A stretch of 34,001 bases of DNA from a virus. The notes below the pieces were generated by a model. That model saw nothing but the letters and a program-made list of their open reading frames with translations. It searched no databases and had not been told where the DNA came from. Shown in pieces: positions 1 to 8,201 of this stretch. The stretch is taken from the IMG/VR virus record IMGVR_UViG_3300031841_001540, positions 1-34,001 of that record; one strand, written 5' to 3'. The position numbers and the translations under genes were made by a program. Within the stretch, counting starts at the first letter, position 1; the number at the start of each line of letters is the position of its first letter.

Positions 1-50
1 GTGTAGTCCTTAACATCGTCACCTTTTTGTATGGTTATGACATATTTCAT
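1..50 (-). CDS. Hypothetical protein, N-terminal fragment (runs off window)
   Basis: An ATG at base 50 opens a frame that continues past base 1 and reads MKYVITIQKGDDVKDY. The ATG overlaps the TAA stop of the preceding gene as TAATG, the junction used throughout this phage, which supports it as a real start. Only 16 residues are visible, so no family or function can be given. It is probably the next member of the small-gene string that begins at base 1304. Confidence 0.5.
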   Translation of the reverse strand, partial: MKYVITIQKGDDVKDY

Positions 51-307
51 TACGCTACTCCCTGTGCATATTTAATAGTTTGATAGATATTTTGTGCTTC
101 TTGGTCGTCAAATGTTTTGAAAGGTATTTTCTTTTCAAAGCGACCTGCAAAACCTTCTACCAATTTGATATCGTCACCTATACCATCTTCAAACTTTCTT
201 ATGATAAGTCTTTTACCTTCTTTGCTCTTGGTAAAGTAGATAGTAGTCAATTTACATTTTTTACCTAAATACTTTACATCTTTGGTTGTTGTTTTTACTG
301 CTTCCAT
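50..307 (-). CDS. Small hypothetical protein (85 aa)
   Basis: An 85-residue, lysine-rich soluble protein with no recognised motif, signal peptide or membrane segment. The ATG is preceded by a clear AGGAG Shine-Dalgarno sequence about 7 bases upstream. The gene follows the 104-residue unknown gene with a 24-base gap and overlaps the next start as TAATG. It lies downstream of the strong promoter near 678-705, so it probably belongs to an early or regulatory transcript separate from the virion genes. Function unknown. Confidence 0.75.
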   Translation of the reverse strand: MEAVKTTTKDVKYLGKKCKLTTIYFTKSKEGKRLIIRKFEDGIGDDIKLVEGFAGRFEKKIPFKTFDDQEAQNIYQTIKYAQGVA

Positions 308-331
308 ATTTTTCTCCTATTTATATTTATA

Positions 332-646
332 TTAACCACCAATGCAGTTCCAATATCCACTTGCATGTGCTACCACTCTTTTATGAGATATTTTTTCTAT
401 AACCTCTAAAGGGCTACCACATACAAATCCAACAGCATCTGCAAATTTGTTGAAGTCTTTTGGATTTATGACTGCAACCAACTCGTCTTTCCAATGCAAG
501 TCTTCTTTGTTTTTGACACCGATTTGTCTTAAGTGGTGCATTTTGTTTGCAAGTTTATAGAACTCTGCAAAGTTATCTCTTTTTTGCTCACTTGTGTATT
601 CAACGCTTTTAGCGAATTTTGGGTTTTTTACTAATGTTAATGTCAT
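332..646 (-). CDS. Small hypothetical protein (104 aa)
   Basis: A 104-residue protein without a recognised domain. It has a basic N-terminal half and a C-terminal stretch with VVAHASGYWNCIGG at its end. The ATG has an AGGAG Shine-Dalgarno sequence with a 7-base spacer. It is the first gene after the best-matching sigma-70-type promoter of the window (TTGATA, 16 bases, TATAAT at 678-705), so it likely heads its own transcript together with the 85-residue gene. Function unknown. Confidence 0.75.
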   Translation of the reverse strand: MTLTLVKNPKFAKSVEYTSEQKRDNFAEFYKLANKMHHLRQIGVKNKEDLHWKDELVAVINPKDFNKFADAVGFVCGSPLEVIEKISHKRVVAHASGYWNCIGG

Positions 647-677
647 ATCATTTCTCCTATTTATTTGATATACCTCT

Positions 678-705
678 ATTATACACAGCTAACATTTATT
701 ATCAA
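678..705 (-). promoter_or_regulatory. Sigma-70-type promoter
   Basis: On the minus strand TTGATA (700-705) and TATAAT (678-683) are separated by 16 bases, in the 88-base gap upstream of the 104-residue gene. The -35 box lies inside a tandem 10-base repeat (702-721). A second minus-strand promoter at 30909-30936 has an almost identical -35 context at the same distance from its TATAAT. Confidence 0.7.
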
Positions 706-721
706 CACTTTTCAACACTTT
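702..721 (-). repeat. Perfect tandem 10-base repeat, candidate operator
   Basis: Minus strand AAAGTGTTGA occurs twice in direct tandem (702-711 and 712-721), overlapping the -35 box of the promoter at 678-705. Direct repeats about one helical turn apart are typical binding sites for ribbon-helix-helix dimers, and a ribbon-helix-helix gene lies about 650 bases away. Operator function is inferred. The repeat itself is seen directly. Confidence 0.5.
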
Positions 722-734
722 ATTTACATTATTT

Positions 735-1304
735 TTATGGCAGTATTTCATACACATAACCTCTTACCGACCTAGGTTTCTTTAATACTATCTCATGCAA
801 ATTGCCTTTTACTTTTTTGGTAAAGTCCCAGAATGTATCTCTGCCCGGGTCTGCAATAAGTATTGGACACTTGGCTTGTTTGACTAACTTCTTTATGTTG
901 CCAACGTGTTGCTCCCAATAACAAATGTCACAACCAATAATTAAATCTATCTTGCCAAAGGCAGCTTCAGGTAAGTCTTTGTAATCCATGTATAAGACTT
1001 CAACGCTTGTCTTGTTGTATTTATTCACCACATCAACAAAAGGTTTGGTGTTTACATCTATATCTATGCCACCACAATCAATGCCTTGTTTTTGTAAATA
1101 AGCCAAGACCACACCCCAACCACAACCAATGTCGACTGCTGTCTTTACTTTAGATAAGTTATACCGTGATAAAAAATCTATGATAGTAATAGAAGAGTTC
1201 CAGACTTTGTTACCATGACTGATTGGTTTTTTGGTTTGTCGCTTAATCTTCTTGATATCTCTATCAGTAGATAATGGAATTTTTATGTTGTGAATTGATT
1301 TCAT
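735..1304 (-). CDS. Class I SAM-dependent methyltransferase, protein-lysine MTase-like
   Basis: A 189-residue Rossmann-type methyltransferase. Motif I is VDIGCGWG (residues 57-64), followed by an acidic loop GIDID (79-83) that should bind the SAM ribose. The segment LIIGCDICYWEQ (121-132) and then ILIADPGR (148-155) resemble the METTL21/ETFB-lysine methyltransferase group, where DPGR is characteristic, so a protein substrate is more likely than DNA or a small molecule. This is a family-level inference. A promoter (TTGCTG, 17 bases, TAATAT) ends so close to the ATG, which lacks a Shine-Dalgarno sequence, that the mRNA may be leaderless. It is divergent from the ribbon-helix-helix gene. Confidence 0.75.
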   Translation of the reverse strand: MKSIHNIKIPLSTDRDIKKIKRQTKKPISHGNKVWNSSITIIDFLSRYNLSKVKTAVDIGCGWGVVLAYLQKQGIDCGGIDIDVNTKPFVDVVNKYNKTSVEVLYMDYKDLPEAAFGKIDLIIGCDICYWEQHVGNIKKLVKQAKCPILIADPGRDTFWDFTKKVKGNLHEIVLKKPRSVRGYVYEILP

Positions 1305-1306
1305 GG

Positions 1307-1335
1307 TGTTAAAATATATTACATTAAGTTATAAT
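1307..1335 (+). promoter_or_regulatory. Plus-strand promoter of the ribbon-helix-helix gene
   Basis: Plus-strand TATAAT (1330-1335) has a weak -35 region TGTTAA (1307-1312) 17 bases upstream. It overlaps the oppositely oriented methyltransferase promoter, so the two should exclude each other. The GTGTTA context is similar to, but one base closer than, the GTGTTGA element of the other phage promoters. Confidence 0.5.
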
Positions 1336-1344
1336 TAACAGCAA
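1316..1344 (-). promoter_or_regulatory. Minus-strand promoter of the SAM methyltransferase
   Basis: On the minus strand TTGCTG (1339-1344) and TAATAT (1316-1321) are 17 bases apart. The predicted start of transcription falls within a few bases of the ATG at 1304, giving a leaderless or near-leaderless mRNA. The site is interleaved with the divergent plus-strand promoter. Confidence 0.5.
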
Positions 1345-1362
1345 CCAATTACGGAGTTTTAC

Positions 1363-1521
1363 ATGGGTGATTACAATAAGGGTTACAGAACGCTTACAGT
1401 TGACTTAGAAACATACAAAATGCTTGAAGAAATATGCAACTCAGAAAGAAGAAAAAAGATTGACCAAATACGATTAATGGTTGAGAACAACCACAAAGAA
1501 GTTATAAAAGAAGAAGACTAA
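1363..1521 (+). CDS. Ribbon-helix-helix (Arc/MetJ-like) DNA-binding protein, 52 aa
   Basis: This is the only plus-strand gene in the window. It encodes 52 residues: a short N-terminus, a strand with alternating polar/hydrophobic residues (YRTLTVDL), a helix (ETYKMLEEICNSE), a turn, a second helix (KIDQIRLMVENN) and a charged tail. This is the ribbon-helix-helix layout of small phage repressors such as Arc. The ATG has a GGAG Shine-Dalgarno sequence 6-7 bases upstream and a TATAAT box at 1330-1335. The stop overlaps the end of the convergent 765-residue virion gene by 4 bases. It is the best candidate for a regulator of the divergent promoter and possibly of the tandem repeat at 702-721. The fold is assigned by pattern only. 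Confidence 0.7.
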   Translation: MGDYNKGYRTLTVDLETYKMLEEICNSERRKKIDQIRLMVENNHKEVIKEED

Positions 1522-3815
1522 CCTAAACCACCAATCCCACTTTTATTCATCAACCTTTCAGCTAACTCTCTATCTTTAGGGTTAGGCAATATAGTTTCTG
1601 AAATCATAGACTCAGGTGTTACCGCAGTTGCAGGCGGCACCAAAGGTATGTCTGACGGTGTAAAAGTGTTTAGTGCGTTATCAATTTGTGTAGAGAGATT
1701 TTCTTTTTCTGCATCCCTTCTCTCCATTTCTCTCTCTAGTGCTTGACCCTCGTATGGTCTTTGTGACTCTTCAGTGATTGCTTCTACACCTTCACCGATA
1801 GCCCTAGCACCTGCTTGCTTTCCAAAATACTCAAGACCAGATAAATAATTATAAGCCTCATCTATAGATTTACTTGCATCAGGGTCAAACAATATGTCAG
1901 CTAAAGCTTTATAGTATGCCTCAGACTGTTTAATGGCTATGTTTCTTACAACCTCATCTCCAACTTGACCTGACAAAATTCTACCCGGCAATCTTATGAT
2001 TGTTAATATTCCCTTCAAGGCATTGGCACTTAGACTACCTGTTTCACTCATAAGCTCTTTTTCTAATGCAGAAAGTGGTTGAGTATCTGAGCTACCTTTC
2101 TTAATAGAAAAGGCTCTGCCTACTAAATCCATTAGTTTATTTAGCTGTGCTGTTTCTTCTGGCTCAAGTAATGCATTGACCATCTTTTGAGCATTAGGTG
2201 TTTTAAAAAAGTTTTGAAACCTTGGCAGTCCTTCGTCTACCGTTGCTTTCGTAAAATCATCTAATGTTTGTAAAAAGTATTCTTTTTTAATTTCTTGAAA
2301 TGCAAGTGGGTCAACATTTTGTAATTGTGTTTTAGCTGTACGCAAAGCTGACTCTGAAGCTCTTGGGTTAAACAATATTTTTAAAGCTCTAGCCGATTGC
2401 TCGTCTTTAACAAGCTTAGCCATAGAAGATATGATGCCCCTTTCGTATGCTAAAATGTTTGGCTGAGTTGGGTCGTATACCTTACGAGCCATAGCATAAA
2501 CGCCGTCTGATGCCTCGTCCATATTTTTAGTCATTTCTATCTTGATATCGTTTAGAACCTTTTTGGTATAAGGACTAGCGTTTTGTATTAAGTTACCAAT
2601 AGAGCCTGAACGTCTTTGGTGCATGTCCATTAAGTCTGTTATCAACTTATCATCAGCATCAAACATTAACGCCTTGTATTGCTCAAGTCCTGCTTTAACA
2701 TCAGGGTCTAATCTTTTATTAGCCAACTTGCTGTCTATCATCTTTACAATACTATCTGCATCAAACTGTATGCGTTCAGGTGCATTTTCTAAACTATCGT
2801 ATATGACCTTGGCCCTTGCCTTCCTAGCAGCATGAATATCGTCTAAAGCCTTTTGTGATACCTCTTGTATGACCCTACCAATATCATCGGTTGCTTTTAC
2901 GTTACCAAGACCGTCTGCAAAATTAGTTATAGCTTCTCTAATTCTAGCGTTTCTATTGTTGTAAAAGTTAAATATCTTTTCTGTATCAGCCTGCCTATTG
3001 AGAAAAAATTGAATACTTCTAGCCTTGGTTCCAATAGCCGAAGCTTCTGCAGGCGTAAGTTCAAAGCCAAGCTTTCTTGCTTCATCTATAATTTCTGACT
3101 CACCTTTTCTTAAATTTAGTAAATAATTAAGAGTATCTTCTTTGCCTGTAAATTTATTGATGATTTGTCTTGTTGGCCCGGCACCAAAAGGTATGGATGA
3201 GAAGCCACTAGATATCAATAAATCTTTATGTGCAGCCGATACTTCTTCAGGTGGTAAATTGTAAAAACCCTCTATGCCTAGCTCTCTAATAGTTCTAGCA
3301 CCACCACCTGCTAGGTAATTACCACCAAAACCGCCTACAGCAGTTGCACCCAATACTGTCAAACCAGCTGTTAATGGATTTTTTGTGTAAGGAAGTGGAC
3401 CTGCAACTAATTTTAATCCTTGTTTAAATCCTTCTTTAGCACCCTTTAGTCCACCATATAAATCAGCAGCAAAAGTACCTGCTGGTACTATATTAGGGTA
3501 TATGTATTTATTACTAAAGTTACCTAGAATACCTGCATCTGTTGGTAGCTCAAATTCTTTTGAGTATCTAACACCGTTTTTCTTAAAATCACCTTTAGGG
3601 TCTTCGTAATACAAATCGTTATCTATGTAAATATATCGGTAAGGAGCCAATGGGTCGTTAGGAAATCTTTGGCTTGCTAAGTAATCTATTTCAGAATCTT
3701 CGTCAAAAAAAAGACTAGACTTAATAGTTTTAGAAATATAACCAGAATTTATTTCCTGATTCTTTTCTTCTTCCTGCTTTAAGGCGGCTAATCTTTCCTC
3801 GTATGACTGTGCCAT
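1518..3815 (-). CDS. Large internal virion / ejection-type protein (765 aa)
   Basis: A 765-residue, largely helical protein. A Gly/Ala-rich hydrophobic stretch around residues 130-170 (TAGLTVLGATAVGGFGG) could insert in a membrane; the rest is charged helix, and the C-terminus is proline-rich with a final LAERLMNKSGIGGLG. It is the last of four large genes after the tail genes, the place where short-tailed phages encode internal proteins that are ejected into the cell. No enzymatic motif is seen. The ATG follows the preceding stop directly. Alternative: a large structural protein of other function. Confidence 0.65.
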   Translation of the reverse strand: MAQSYEERLAALKQEEEKNQEINSGYISKTIKSSLFFDEDSEIDYLASQRFPNDPLAPYRYIYIDNDLYYEDPKGDFKKNGVRYSKEFELPTDAGILGNFSNKYIYPNIVPAGTFAADLYGGLKGAKEGFKQGLKLVAGPLPYTKNPLTAGLTVLGATAVGGFGGNYLAGGGARTIRELGIEGFYNLPPEEVSAAHKDLLISSGFSSIPFGAGPTRQIINKFTGKEDTLNYLLNLRKGESEIIDEARKLGFELTPAEASAIGTKARSIQFFLNRQADTEKIFNFYNNRNARIREAITNFADGLGNVKATDDIGRVIQEVSQKALDDIHAARKARAKVIYDSLENAPERIQFDADSIVKMIDSKLANKRLDPDVKAGLEQYKALMFDADDKLITDLMDMHQRRSGSIGNLIQNASPYTKKVLNDIKIEMTKNMDEASDGVYAMARKVYDPTQPNILAYERGIISSMAKLVKDEQSARALKILFNPRASESALRTAKTQLQNVDPLAFQEIKKEYFLQTLDDFTKATVDEGLPRFQNFFKTPNAQKMVNALLEPEETAQLNKLMDLVGRAFSIKKGSSDTQPLSALEKELMSETGSLSANALKGILTIIRLPGRILSGQVGDEVVRNIAIKQSEAYYKALADILFDPDASKSIDEAYNYLSGLEYFGKQAGARAIGEGVEAITEESQRPYEGQALEREMERRDAEKENLSTQIDNALNTFTPSDIPLVPPATAVTPESMISETILPNPKDRELAERLMNKSGIGGLG

Positions 3816-5177
3816 CTATTCACCCATCTGGTCTAAAAGATTTTGTAATTCTTTTTTTCTTTCGGCTGTAGTATTAGCGTCTGCCATTTCTGTCATTATG
3901 TCAGTTCTAAGCTTAGCCATTGAATCTTGTTGTTGTTGGTCTTGCACCTGTCTTTGTATACGCAGATAGTTACTGTTTACTTGATTATAAGTATCTTTGT
4001 CAGCAATGCTTTCAAGTTGTTGCCTTTCAGCATCTGTCTGAAATAATTTGTTTTCAGGTTTTTGTTTAAACTCTCTTTTAAATTTAGCAAACTCAGCGTT
4101 TATTTCAGATATAGTTTTATTTTCTAATTCTAATTGTTTTGCCTGCCATTCTTCGTTATATTTTTCAGTTAATTCTGCAATTCTATCCATGTAATTCAAC
4201 ATGTTCATGTAACCGCCATAAGTGGTTGCTAATGTCGGTGAGGCTGCAAAGAATATGTCCATTTCTCTGTTAGATATAGCACCCTTGGTTTTACCAACTA
4301 AAGCCATAACAAAGCCAATACTATTCTGTTGTAGTTCTTCTTGTCTTTCTATAATCTTTTTATCTACAAGGCCTTCAAATCCTAAATCTAAAATAAACTT
4401 CTTAAGACCTAAAGTAGCTGCATCAACAGTACCAAAATTTCTTTCACCAAGCTCTTCTGCAATCCCACGAGCTATACTTATTTGGTCACGCAATGCAGTT
4501 GCTGCATCAGCCTCTTCTTGCCACTTAGCTTCAGCGTCTGCGATGTTTGCAGCACGTCTTTTATCAAGCTCGTTGCCGCCCTGTTGATTAATGGTAACTC
4601 CTGCTCTATCTTTTGCCACAGCACCTAAACCTAATAGCTCACTTACATAAGGGTCGTTTGCTTTTAGTGTTGTTTCATCTCTAAACGCTACCCCAGTTTG
4701 TGTATTGAGCAAAGGCTCACCATCCGGGCCGACAGCACCTACTAACATTGACGTATCAAGAGTAATAGTCTTAATGTCTTTGTTAGCCATATCAATCATC
4801 TTCAAGGCATAGTCATTAAGATATTTTTCTGCTTGCCTTTCATCGGTAATAGCTAATTCCATAGCTTTCATTGCTACAGCTTCTTCTTCTTTACGTTTTT
4901 GTTCTCTTCTTTTAGCTATCTCTTCACTTAATGATTGAAAGCCAAGACCTAGGCCACGACCTATGGATGGGAATTTTTCTGCTTGTTGTGCTAATAATCC
5001 AGCACCAAGTTTACTTGCTACATCATAGAAACTTACAGGTTGTGATGGTGTTCTTAATGCAGATAGTCTGCTTTGATACTTGTCAAAACTTGTATCAAAC
5101 GTATCTTTTTTTGCATCAGCATCACCGCCATCTTTGTAGCCCATTAACGAAGATATGCCCATTCTGCTTATTGTCAT
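3816..5177 (-). CDS. Putative internal virion protein, coiled-coil rich (453 aa)
   Basis: A 453-residue protein with strongly charged predicted helices, especially SEEIAKRREQKRKEEE near residue 90 and a Gln-rich coil in the last 80 residues. Residues 290-330 (VGKTKGAISNREMDIFFAASP) form a segment I recall from internal or minor virion proteins of marine phages; that is memory, not a search. The start is fused to the upstream stop as TAATG, indicating translational coupling. No signal peptide, membrane segment or enzyme motif is visible. Confidence 0.6.
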   Translation of the reverse strand: MTISRMGISSLMGYKDGGDADAKKDTFDTSFDKYQSRLSALRTPSQPVSFYDVASKLGAGLLAQQAEKFPSIGRGLGLGFQSLSEEIAKRREQKRKEEEAVAMKAMELAITDERQAEKYLNDYALKMIDMANKDIKTITLDTSMLVGAVGPDGEPLLNTQTGVAFRDETTLKANDPYVSELLGLGAVAKDRAGVTINQQGGNELDKRRAANIADAEAKWQEEADAATALRDQISIARGIAEELGERNFGTVDAATLGLKKFILDLGFEGLVDKKIIERQEELQQNSIGFVMALVGKTKGAISNREMDIFFAASPTLATTYGGYMNMLNYMDRIAELTEKYNEEWQAKQLELENKTISEINAEFAKFKREFKQKPENKLFQTDAERQQLESIADKDTYNQVNSNYLRIQRQVQDQQQQDSMAKLRTDIMTEMADANTTAERKKELQNLLDQMGE

Positions 5178-6580
5178 TATGTACCTGTTGGTTGTGCATA
5201 GTAATTAGTCTGTGGTGGATTAAAGAAACTTCCCAAGCCACCTAAAGCACTTAATCCTGCACCTAAGCCTGTTTGTAAAGCTGAAGGTGGTACGCCAAAT
5301 GTTGTAGCTGTTTGACTAAATCCTGCAGGAACCGATTGTACAAATGGTAGTAACGACTGCATTTGTTGCATCGGAGCCATTTGATACTGTAAAGCGTTAG
5401 CTCTAGCGGCGTCTAGCTGTGCTTGTCTTTGTCCTTGTGTTAATCCACCTATTCCTAATGACCTTTGTATATCAGCCTGTGCAGCTTGTTGTGCTTGTGT
5501 CCCTAGTCCCTGCATAGCAGAACCTGCTCCAAACTGTGCTTGTTGTCTTTGTTGTGCTATCTGGGCTTCTGTACCACCAAGCTGTCCAAATTGACCTGCA
5601 AGTGCTTGTTGACCTGCTAAAGCTTGTTGTCCTGCTTGTGATAATGCCTGTTGTCCTGCTTGACCATAACCTGCAAGCGTAGAACCAAGTCCTCTCATGC
5701 CTGCTGCTCTTTGTCCGGCTACATTGGCTAAACTACCACCAAGCCCGGTTAAAGCTTGTTGCTGTCTGCCAAATTCACCCATCGCAGCCTGTTGTGCTTG
5801 TTGGAAACCTCTGCTTCTTATACCGCCTAGGGCTTCACCTAAGCCTCTTCCTAAGGCTTCTTGTCTTTCTGTGGCTCCAAGCCTTGCTCGCGAACCAAAA
5901 GCTGATTCACCGCCTCTACCAATATCGGAAGCTCTAGCTGCAATATCTTCTTTTGCACCAGCTTCCATAATGTCTTTTCTTGTTTGGTCAACAACAGCTT
6001 GTTCGTATGGGTCATAGAATTGTTGAGTCATGCTTGGGTCAAATCTACCTGTGCCACCTCTTCTTAAAAAGTCACTAGCTTCGCCTAAACCTCTACCAAA
6101 CTCTCTCTCAGCTCCTCTAGCGATACCTGAAGCTTCACCTAAGCCACCGAATAGAGATTCTAAACCTTGTTCTCTAAAGCCCTGTGCTTGTCCTACACCA
6201 CCTGCAACAGCACCTAAAGCTTCTCTACCAAGCCCTCTCGCTGTGTCTGTGCCACTAAAAAGGTCTTGTAGTCCTGCTCTATAGGCACCACCTGCTTCTT
6301 CTAAATACGGAGTCTGTATGCCTGTGGCTTCTCTTGATAGCTGTATAGCTCTTTGTTGGTCAGGAGATAATCCTGCAACTTGTTGTGCTGCAACGATTGG
6401 ATTACCTTCCGCATCAAAAAATGCTCTGTTACTAGCCTGAAATGCTTGTTGTAAAAAGCCGGGTCTATAGGATGCTGTACCCGGTATACCAGAGCCATAG
6501 AATAGTTCTCTAGTAGCAGGGTCTAGCGTTCTAAACTGCTGCTGAACGTCTAAAGCAATAGGTCCTTGTTCTTCAGCCAT
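5177..6580 (-). CDS. Ala/Gln/Gly-rich repetitive virion protein (467 aa)
   Basis: A 467-residue low-complexity protein. The N-terminal 90 residues are ordinary, with TGIQTPYLEEAGGAYRAGLQ at their end. Residues 100-260 are rich in Gly-Leu-Gly-Glu-Ala motifs, and residues 270-400 hold irregular QAGQQALAGQQ-like repeats. Such composition suggests long helices, fitting an internal or ejection protein in the same block as its neighbours. Start and stop both use TAATG junctions. The repeats are in protein sequence and imperfect at DNA level. Large opposite-strand frames here are shadows of the biased codons. Confidence 0.65.
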   Translation of the reverse strand: MAEEQGPIALDVQQQFRTLDPATRELFYGSGIPGTASYRPGFLQQAFQASNRAFFDAEGNPIVAAQQVAGLSPDQQRAIQLSREATGIQTPYLEEAGGAYRAGLQDLFSGTDTARGLGREALGAVAGGVGQAQGFREQGLESLFGGLGEASGIARGAEREFGRGLGEASDFLRRGGTGRFDPSMTQQFYDPYEQAVVDQTRKDIMEAGAKEDIAARASDIGRGGESAFGSRARLGATERQEALGRGLGEALGGIRSRGFQQAQQAAMGEFGRQQQALTGLGGSLANVAGQRAAGMRGLGSTLAGYGQAGQQALSQAGQQALAGQQALAGQFGQLGGTEAQIAQQRQQAQFGAGSAMQGLGTQAQQAAQADIQRSLGIGGLTQGQRQAQLDAARANALQYQMAPMQQMQSLLPFVQSVPAGFSQTATTFGVPPSALQTGLGAGLSALGGLGSFFNPPQTNYYAQPTGT

Positions 6581-8160
6581 TATGCCATGCTCCCAAAGTG
6601 TTCCATTAATTTATACATTACTCTTGTACCACCGTCACGACTTGGGTCGCCGTTAGGCGTTAAAGTAACGATACCGTTGTTTGTGTTCATATCAAACGAA
6701 CCAGCACCTTTTACAGCCTTAGCTGTCATTACGAACTCACCGTCAGATAACATTGCAGGTATATCATCCGATGTTTCTGTTCCCGGGCCGTCTATTTGTC
6801 CGTTCATTGGTGGAAAGTCTGCAGGATTAATTGGTGGCTCTCCACCGTTTTTCATCTCTACAACACCGCCTTCTGCAAAAGCCATAATACCGTTGTGGTC
6901 GCCGTCTGCTTGGTTGTAGATTGCACCACCCATTGCTGCTTGTCTTGGCTTACCGCCTTCTAATACAGGCATACCTTCACCTGTTAAACCGTATTCAACT
7001 CTACTAGGCATTTCTTCGCCTTTTTGTCTTGCAATCTCAGCAGCTATGTTATATCTGCCTAATTGGTCCATAGTCGTAAGTGGTGTCAATGGTACGCCTT
7101 TATTTCTTTTGGCTTCTTCATAAGCTAATTTACCAACTAAGCCTGCCAGTCCTGCAACGCCTAAGTTACCTAAACCACCGCCTGAACCACCTGAGCCACC
7201 GCCAAATATACCGCCTTCTCTTACAGGGTCGCTTGATTTACCTTTTAAAAAGTCTTCGATAAGACCGATTCTGCTTTGTCCGGGTGTGCCTCCACCAAGT
7301 ATGCCTCTTAAAAAGTTTCCTAAACCACCGCTACTTGTTTGTGATTGTGTACCTCTAATTTGTTGTAATACTTGGTCAGGTGTAAAAAGATTACCGTCTT
7401 TATCTGCAAGCATGCCTGACTCACCTTTGATAGTGTAGTTTTTACTTATAAAGTCCATTTCATCAGGACTTGGCATATCGCTTGAACTTGGTTGATAGCT
7501 AACATCCATCATGCCTTCGCCACCCATATAGTCTACAGGTTGCTCACCACCACTAAACATACCGAAATAACCTTGCTTTTGGTCGTCTGCGTATTGTTTC
7601 GCCATTCTTTGCCCATATTCAAGTGGCTTGAACTTACCGTCTATACTGCCAATACCTGTAAAGGCTTTTTTAAATCCGCCTCCAATATCTTTAAAACTTC
7701 CTGATTTTATAGATTGCAAAGCACCGTCTTTACCAAATACTTTTTGACTACCGCCTGCAAAGACAGTCATTAAATCACCAATACCACCTTCGCCCTTAGC
7801 AAGTTTTAAGGCAGCACTACCTTTTTGATAGACAGCAGCAAAAGGTTGCCACGGTCCGGGTATAATCGCTGCAACAGGTGCTATCTTTTTAACTACCTTT
7901 TTGAGGCTTTTTGCAACTTTTTTAAAGAAACCAAATTCAGGATTACCTGTAATTGGATTAATTGACATCTCGCCGCCGACAGTATATTCATCAGGGTCTA
8001 AGCCCACCTGCATCATTTCTCTTTCTAGTCTTTGTCTAGTTTCAGGCGTAATTACAGGTGGAACCACCATTTCGCCTGCCGCAACGTGTGCTAAATAGTT
8101 ATCTTCATCTCTGCCTAGTCTTGCTATTCCTTGGCCGCTATTGTCAATTCTATTCATCAT
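6580..8160 (-). CDS. Large virion protein with paired GEM-VPP / DGEFVM motifs (526 aa)
   Basis: A 526-residue protein. The N-terminus has LAHVAAGEMVVPP (about residues 23-36) and the C-terminal third has DDIPAMLSDGEFVMTAKAV (about 466-484). Both belong to a short motif class (GE-V-V-P/A) common in phage tail-tip and tape-measure-associated proteins. A basic, hydrophobic segment (FKKVAKSLKKVVKKIAPVAAIIPG, within residues 79-103) could interact with membrane, and residues 300-335 are Gly/Ser-rich. It follows the oxygenase gene and starts the block of large ejection-type genes. Exact role unknown. Confidence 0.65.
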   Translation of the reverse strand: MMNRIDNSGQGIARLGRDEDNYLAHVAAGEMVVPPVITPETRQRLEREMMQVGLDPDEYTVGGEMSINPITGNPEFGFFKKVAKSLKKVVKKIAPVAAIIPGPWQPFAAVYQKGSAALKLAKGEGGIGDLMTVFAGGSQKVFGKDGALQSIKSGSFKDIGGGFKKAFTGIGSIDGKFKPLEYGQRMAKQYADDQKQGYFGMFSGGEQPVDYMGGEGMMDVSYQPSSSDMPSPDEMDFISKNYTIKGESGMLADKDGNLFTPDQVLQQIRGTQSQTSSGGLGNFLRGILGGGTPGQSRIGLIEDFLKGKSSDPVREGGIFGGGSGGSGGGLGNLGVAGLAGLVGKLAYEEAKRNKGVPLTPLTTMDQLGRYNIAAEIARQKGEEMPSRVEYGLTGEGMPVLEGGKPRQAAMGGAIYNQADGDHNGIMAFAEGGVVEMKNGGEPPINPADFPPMNGQIDGPGTETSDDIPAMLSDGEFVMTAKAVKGAGSFDMNTNNGIVTLTPNGDPSRDGGTRVMYKLMEHFGSMA

Positions 8161-8201
8161 TTCAAAATTTTACCCTATTTTCTGTAGGTTTTACCAACTC
8201 T

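Noticed and set aside
5697-6284. Plus-strand Pro/Ser/Leu-rich frames opposite the Ala/Gln/Gly-rich virion gene
   Set aside because: They are open only because of the biased codons of the minus-strand gene; no starts with ribosome sites.
5177-6580. CRISPR-like or DNA-level tandem repeat
   Set aside because: The repeats are imperfect, vary in spacing and keep the reading frame; they reflect a low-complexity protein.
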